A DNA stretch of 21,589 nucleotides. It comes from Bigelowiella natans CCMP2755. Lineage: Eukaryota; Cercozoa; Chlorarachniophyceae. Each line of letters starts with the position of its first letter. Position 1 is the stretch's first letter. The stretch spans positions 1-21,589 of the forward strand of contig ADNK01002247.1 in the NCBI GenBank assembly GCA_000320545.1. Direction: 5' to 3'. Below the pieces are notes generated by a model. It saw nothing but the letters and a program-made list of their open reading frames with translations. It ran no database searches and was not told where the DNA came from. The translations under genes and the position numbers were made by a program. Below, piece by piece: positions 20,252-21,589 of the stretch.

Positions 20252-20819
20252 ATATCTACACCAGAATCTTAGATGTGAAAGAATCTAATTGAATCGAGAT
20301 TTGTTCCGATGACGAGATATCGAATTGTTGGGGGTCAGCAGGGGAGTAAATATGTTTGTTCAGTACAGCAGTGTTGTTTGAATAGTTGTTATATGAGAAT
20401 TAAACCAATGATATATGCTCTAGATGTTGCGTTATCGACTCAATTGGACATGCAGATTTAAGTATTGCAATGAGGCAACAACGGAGGTAGATTATAGGGT
20501 TTTTGTAATGCTAATATTATCTGTTGATATCAATAATTTTGTGCGTATTCTCCATCACCTCTTCTTTTACCCCCATCACGTATACAACTGCTACTACGTC
20601 TCATTAATTGGTCTTCAACAACCATTCGAGAAAATAGCATGTGCGCAATATATGCGACATCTTCTTATTGACCGCTTCCTACTTAGTCTAATTAATTTGA
20701 GAAGAAAAAATAGAAGAAGAAGAAGAAAAGTGTTATCACAGCTCAAACACCCTTCCTCACTCTTGCTTGCTGCAATTGGATCATCATAATATGCATTATG
20801 TAGATAGAGGGGTTGGGCA

Positions 20820-21479
20820 TCAACCCCCCCCTCTCATCCTATTGCTGAAATAACGTCCAATCGATCTCGGCCTCTGGTCTATCTGATCTTGGGCAAAGTT
20901 CATGTCCATATAACCAGGAAGCAGGTCGTCGAAGGTGCCACCGCCTCTCACCGGGGGGGGCAGGGGCGGGGTCTTCTTGGCGCCGAGCAGCGCGGAAGAT
21001 TTGGGAATGGCCACGAAGAGGAAGAAGATGGAGATGAGTCGGAGAACGACCGATTTAGTCTTCTCCTCCGAGCACGCATTGTGCAGGTATGAGCGAGCAG
21101 CTGCCGTATACTTTCGCAGCCGCGGAGGAATGGAAGACAGCAGGTGTTGAGCGTTGCGCCTTCGCCGGCGAGCAAATCCAATAGCGGCGGCTCGAGTCCC
21201 AGCTGCCACCCCATCCTCCTCCTGCACACTTGGAGTGACACTTCCAGGGGTGTACGCTATCTGTGGAGACCGCCCCCCCGGGGTCGATGGGGGCAAAGAA
21301 GGAGAGTAATCGGCAACCGAGTAAGCTTGGCTGTTGTTCTCAGTATATGCTTCGGAAGGTGGAGAATCCGGAGGGGTGATGGTAGGGGTGTTGGGGGAGG
21401 ACTTGCGGGTCACCGGCTGCTGGGATTGAGCGCGACGAGAGTTGTAGGCTGTTGGTGGTGATGGCGGTTTCTGCTCCAT
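20820..21479 (-). CDS. Proline-rich protein with one membrane segment
   Basis: 219 codons from the first ATG, TGA stop. The N-terminal half is rich in Pro, Ser and Thr (PPSPPTAYNSRR, TPTITPPDSPPSEAY), so it is likely disordered. A basic run RRRRRNAQ follows, then a helix (LRKYTAAARSYLHNACSEEK) and one hydrophobic segment (VVLRLISIFFLFVAIPKSSA), then a Pro/Gly-rich tail with DDLLPGYMDMNFAQDQ. The frame stays open upstream of the Met as more proline-rich sequence to about 21553, where TTACAG on the minus strand could be a splice acceptor, so the real start may be in an exon beyond the window. The run of 11 C in that stretch makes the frame there uncertain. The basic patch before the membrane segment suggests an N-terminus on the cytosolic or stromal side. 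Family not recognised. Confidence 0.65.
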   Translation of the reverse strand: MEQKPPSPPTAYNSRRAQSQQPVTRKSSPNTPTITPPDSPPSEAYTENNSQAYSVADYSPSLPPSTPGGRSPQIAYTPGSVTPSVQEEDGVAAGTRAAAIGFARRRRRNAQHLLSSIPPRLRKYTAAARSYLHNACSEEKTKSVVLRLISIFFLFVAIPKSSALLGAKKTPPLPPPVRGGGTFDDLLPGYMDMNFAQDQIDQRPRSIGRYFSNRMRGGG

Positions 21480-21589
21480 CGTTCCACTCGGGGGAGGTGG
21501 TGGTGAGGAGGCCTGAAACTTGGGTGGCGAGAACAGGGGGGGGGGGCGGAGTGCTGTAAGGTTTTACAGAGGGGGGGGGGGGAAAAGGG
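21480..21589. other. Window edge with long G runs
   Basis: G runs at 21536-21546 and 21571-21582. On the minus strand the first reads as extra proline codons of the neighbouring gene and the second lies upstream of a possible splice acceptor at 21554. Confidence 0.5.

Larger units (their letters stand above)
18550..20819. other. Spacer with simple repeats and CTAGC-rich DNA
   Basis: 18550-18720 is AT-rich and upstream of the GH27 gene, so likely promoter. 18720-19930 is filled with GCTAGC words and ATTC/TTTCATTG repeats. 19920-20250 holds one weak exon-like pair. 20260-20819 is AT-rich and probably includes the 3' leader of the gene at 20820. A 121-codon plus-strand frame at 20424-20789 matches nothing I know. 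Confidence 0.5.

Noticed and set aside
20424-20789. 121-codon plus-strand open frame
   Set aside because: AT-rich, no family resemblance, basic low-complexity end; more likely the 3' flank of the minus-strand gene at 20820.

Overview
This is a eukaryotic nuclear window. Every recognisable gene is split by GT-AG introns into short phase-matched exons, many of only 40-160 bp, and the introns and spacers are full of microsatellites. The gene content (secreted GH27 alpha-galactosidase, cyclase/kynurenine-formamidase-family enzyme, SET-domain protein, kinesin and thioredoxin pieces, a single-pass surface protein) suits a protist or alga. A stramenopile-like alga is my best guess, but nothing in the sequence proves it. 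All gene models were assembled by hand from reading frame, splice sites and intron phase.

Layout. 105-530 (+): a thioredoxin-like gene with three frame breaks, one inside its redox motif. 701-1583 (+): the last four exons of a kinesin motor, with no P-loop or switch exons upstream; they directly abut the thioredoxin remnant. 1584-3693: a spacer rich in GCATGC/CTAGC-type palindromes, with a possible short inverted-repeat element. 3694-5448 (-): a two-exon secreted/type I membrane protein. 5449-7378: spacer with hairpins and repeats. 7379-9491 (-): a cyclase-family enzyme in eight exons, one intron apparently GC-AG. 9492-10167: the shared upstream region of the cyclase gene and the next, divergent gene. 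10168-16269 (+): a SET-domain protein of about 20 exons. 16270-16883: palindrome-rich spacer. 16884-18549 (-): a complete five-exon GH27 alpha-galactosidase. 18550-20819: repeat-rich spacer with one weak exon-like pair. 20820 to about 21553 (-): a proline-rich protein with one membrane segment, incomplete at its 5' side.

The genes do not form a pathway or an operon. They are independently transcribed and separated by two kinds of non-coding DNA: microsatellite-rich introns, and spacers built from CATGCA/CTAGCT words. I see no CRISPR array, no prokaryotic mobile element, and no convincing tRNA or rRNA gene. The points most worth a second look are the thioredoxin/kinesin fragment junction, the divergent SET motif (ND in place of NH), the GC-AG intron, and the spacer repeat families.
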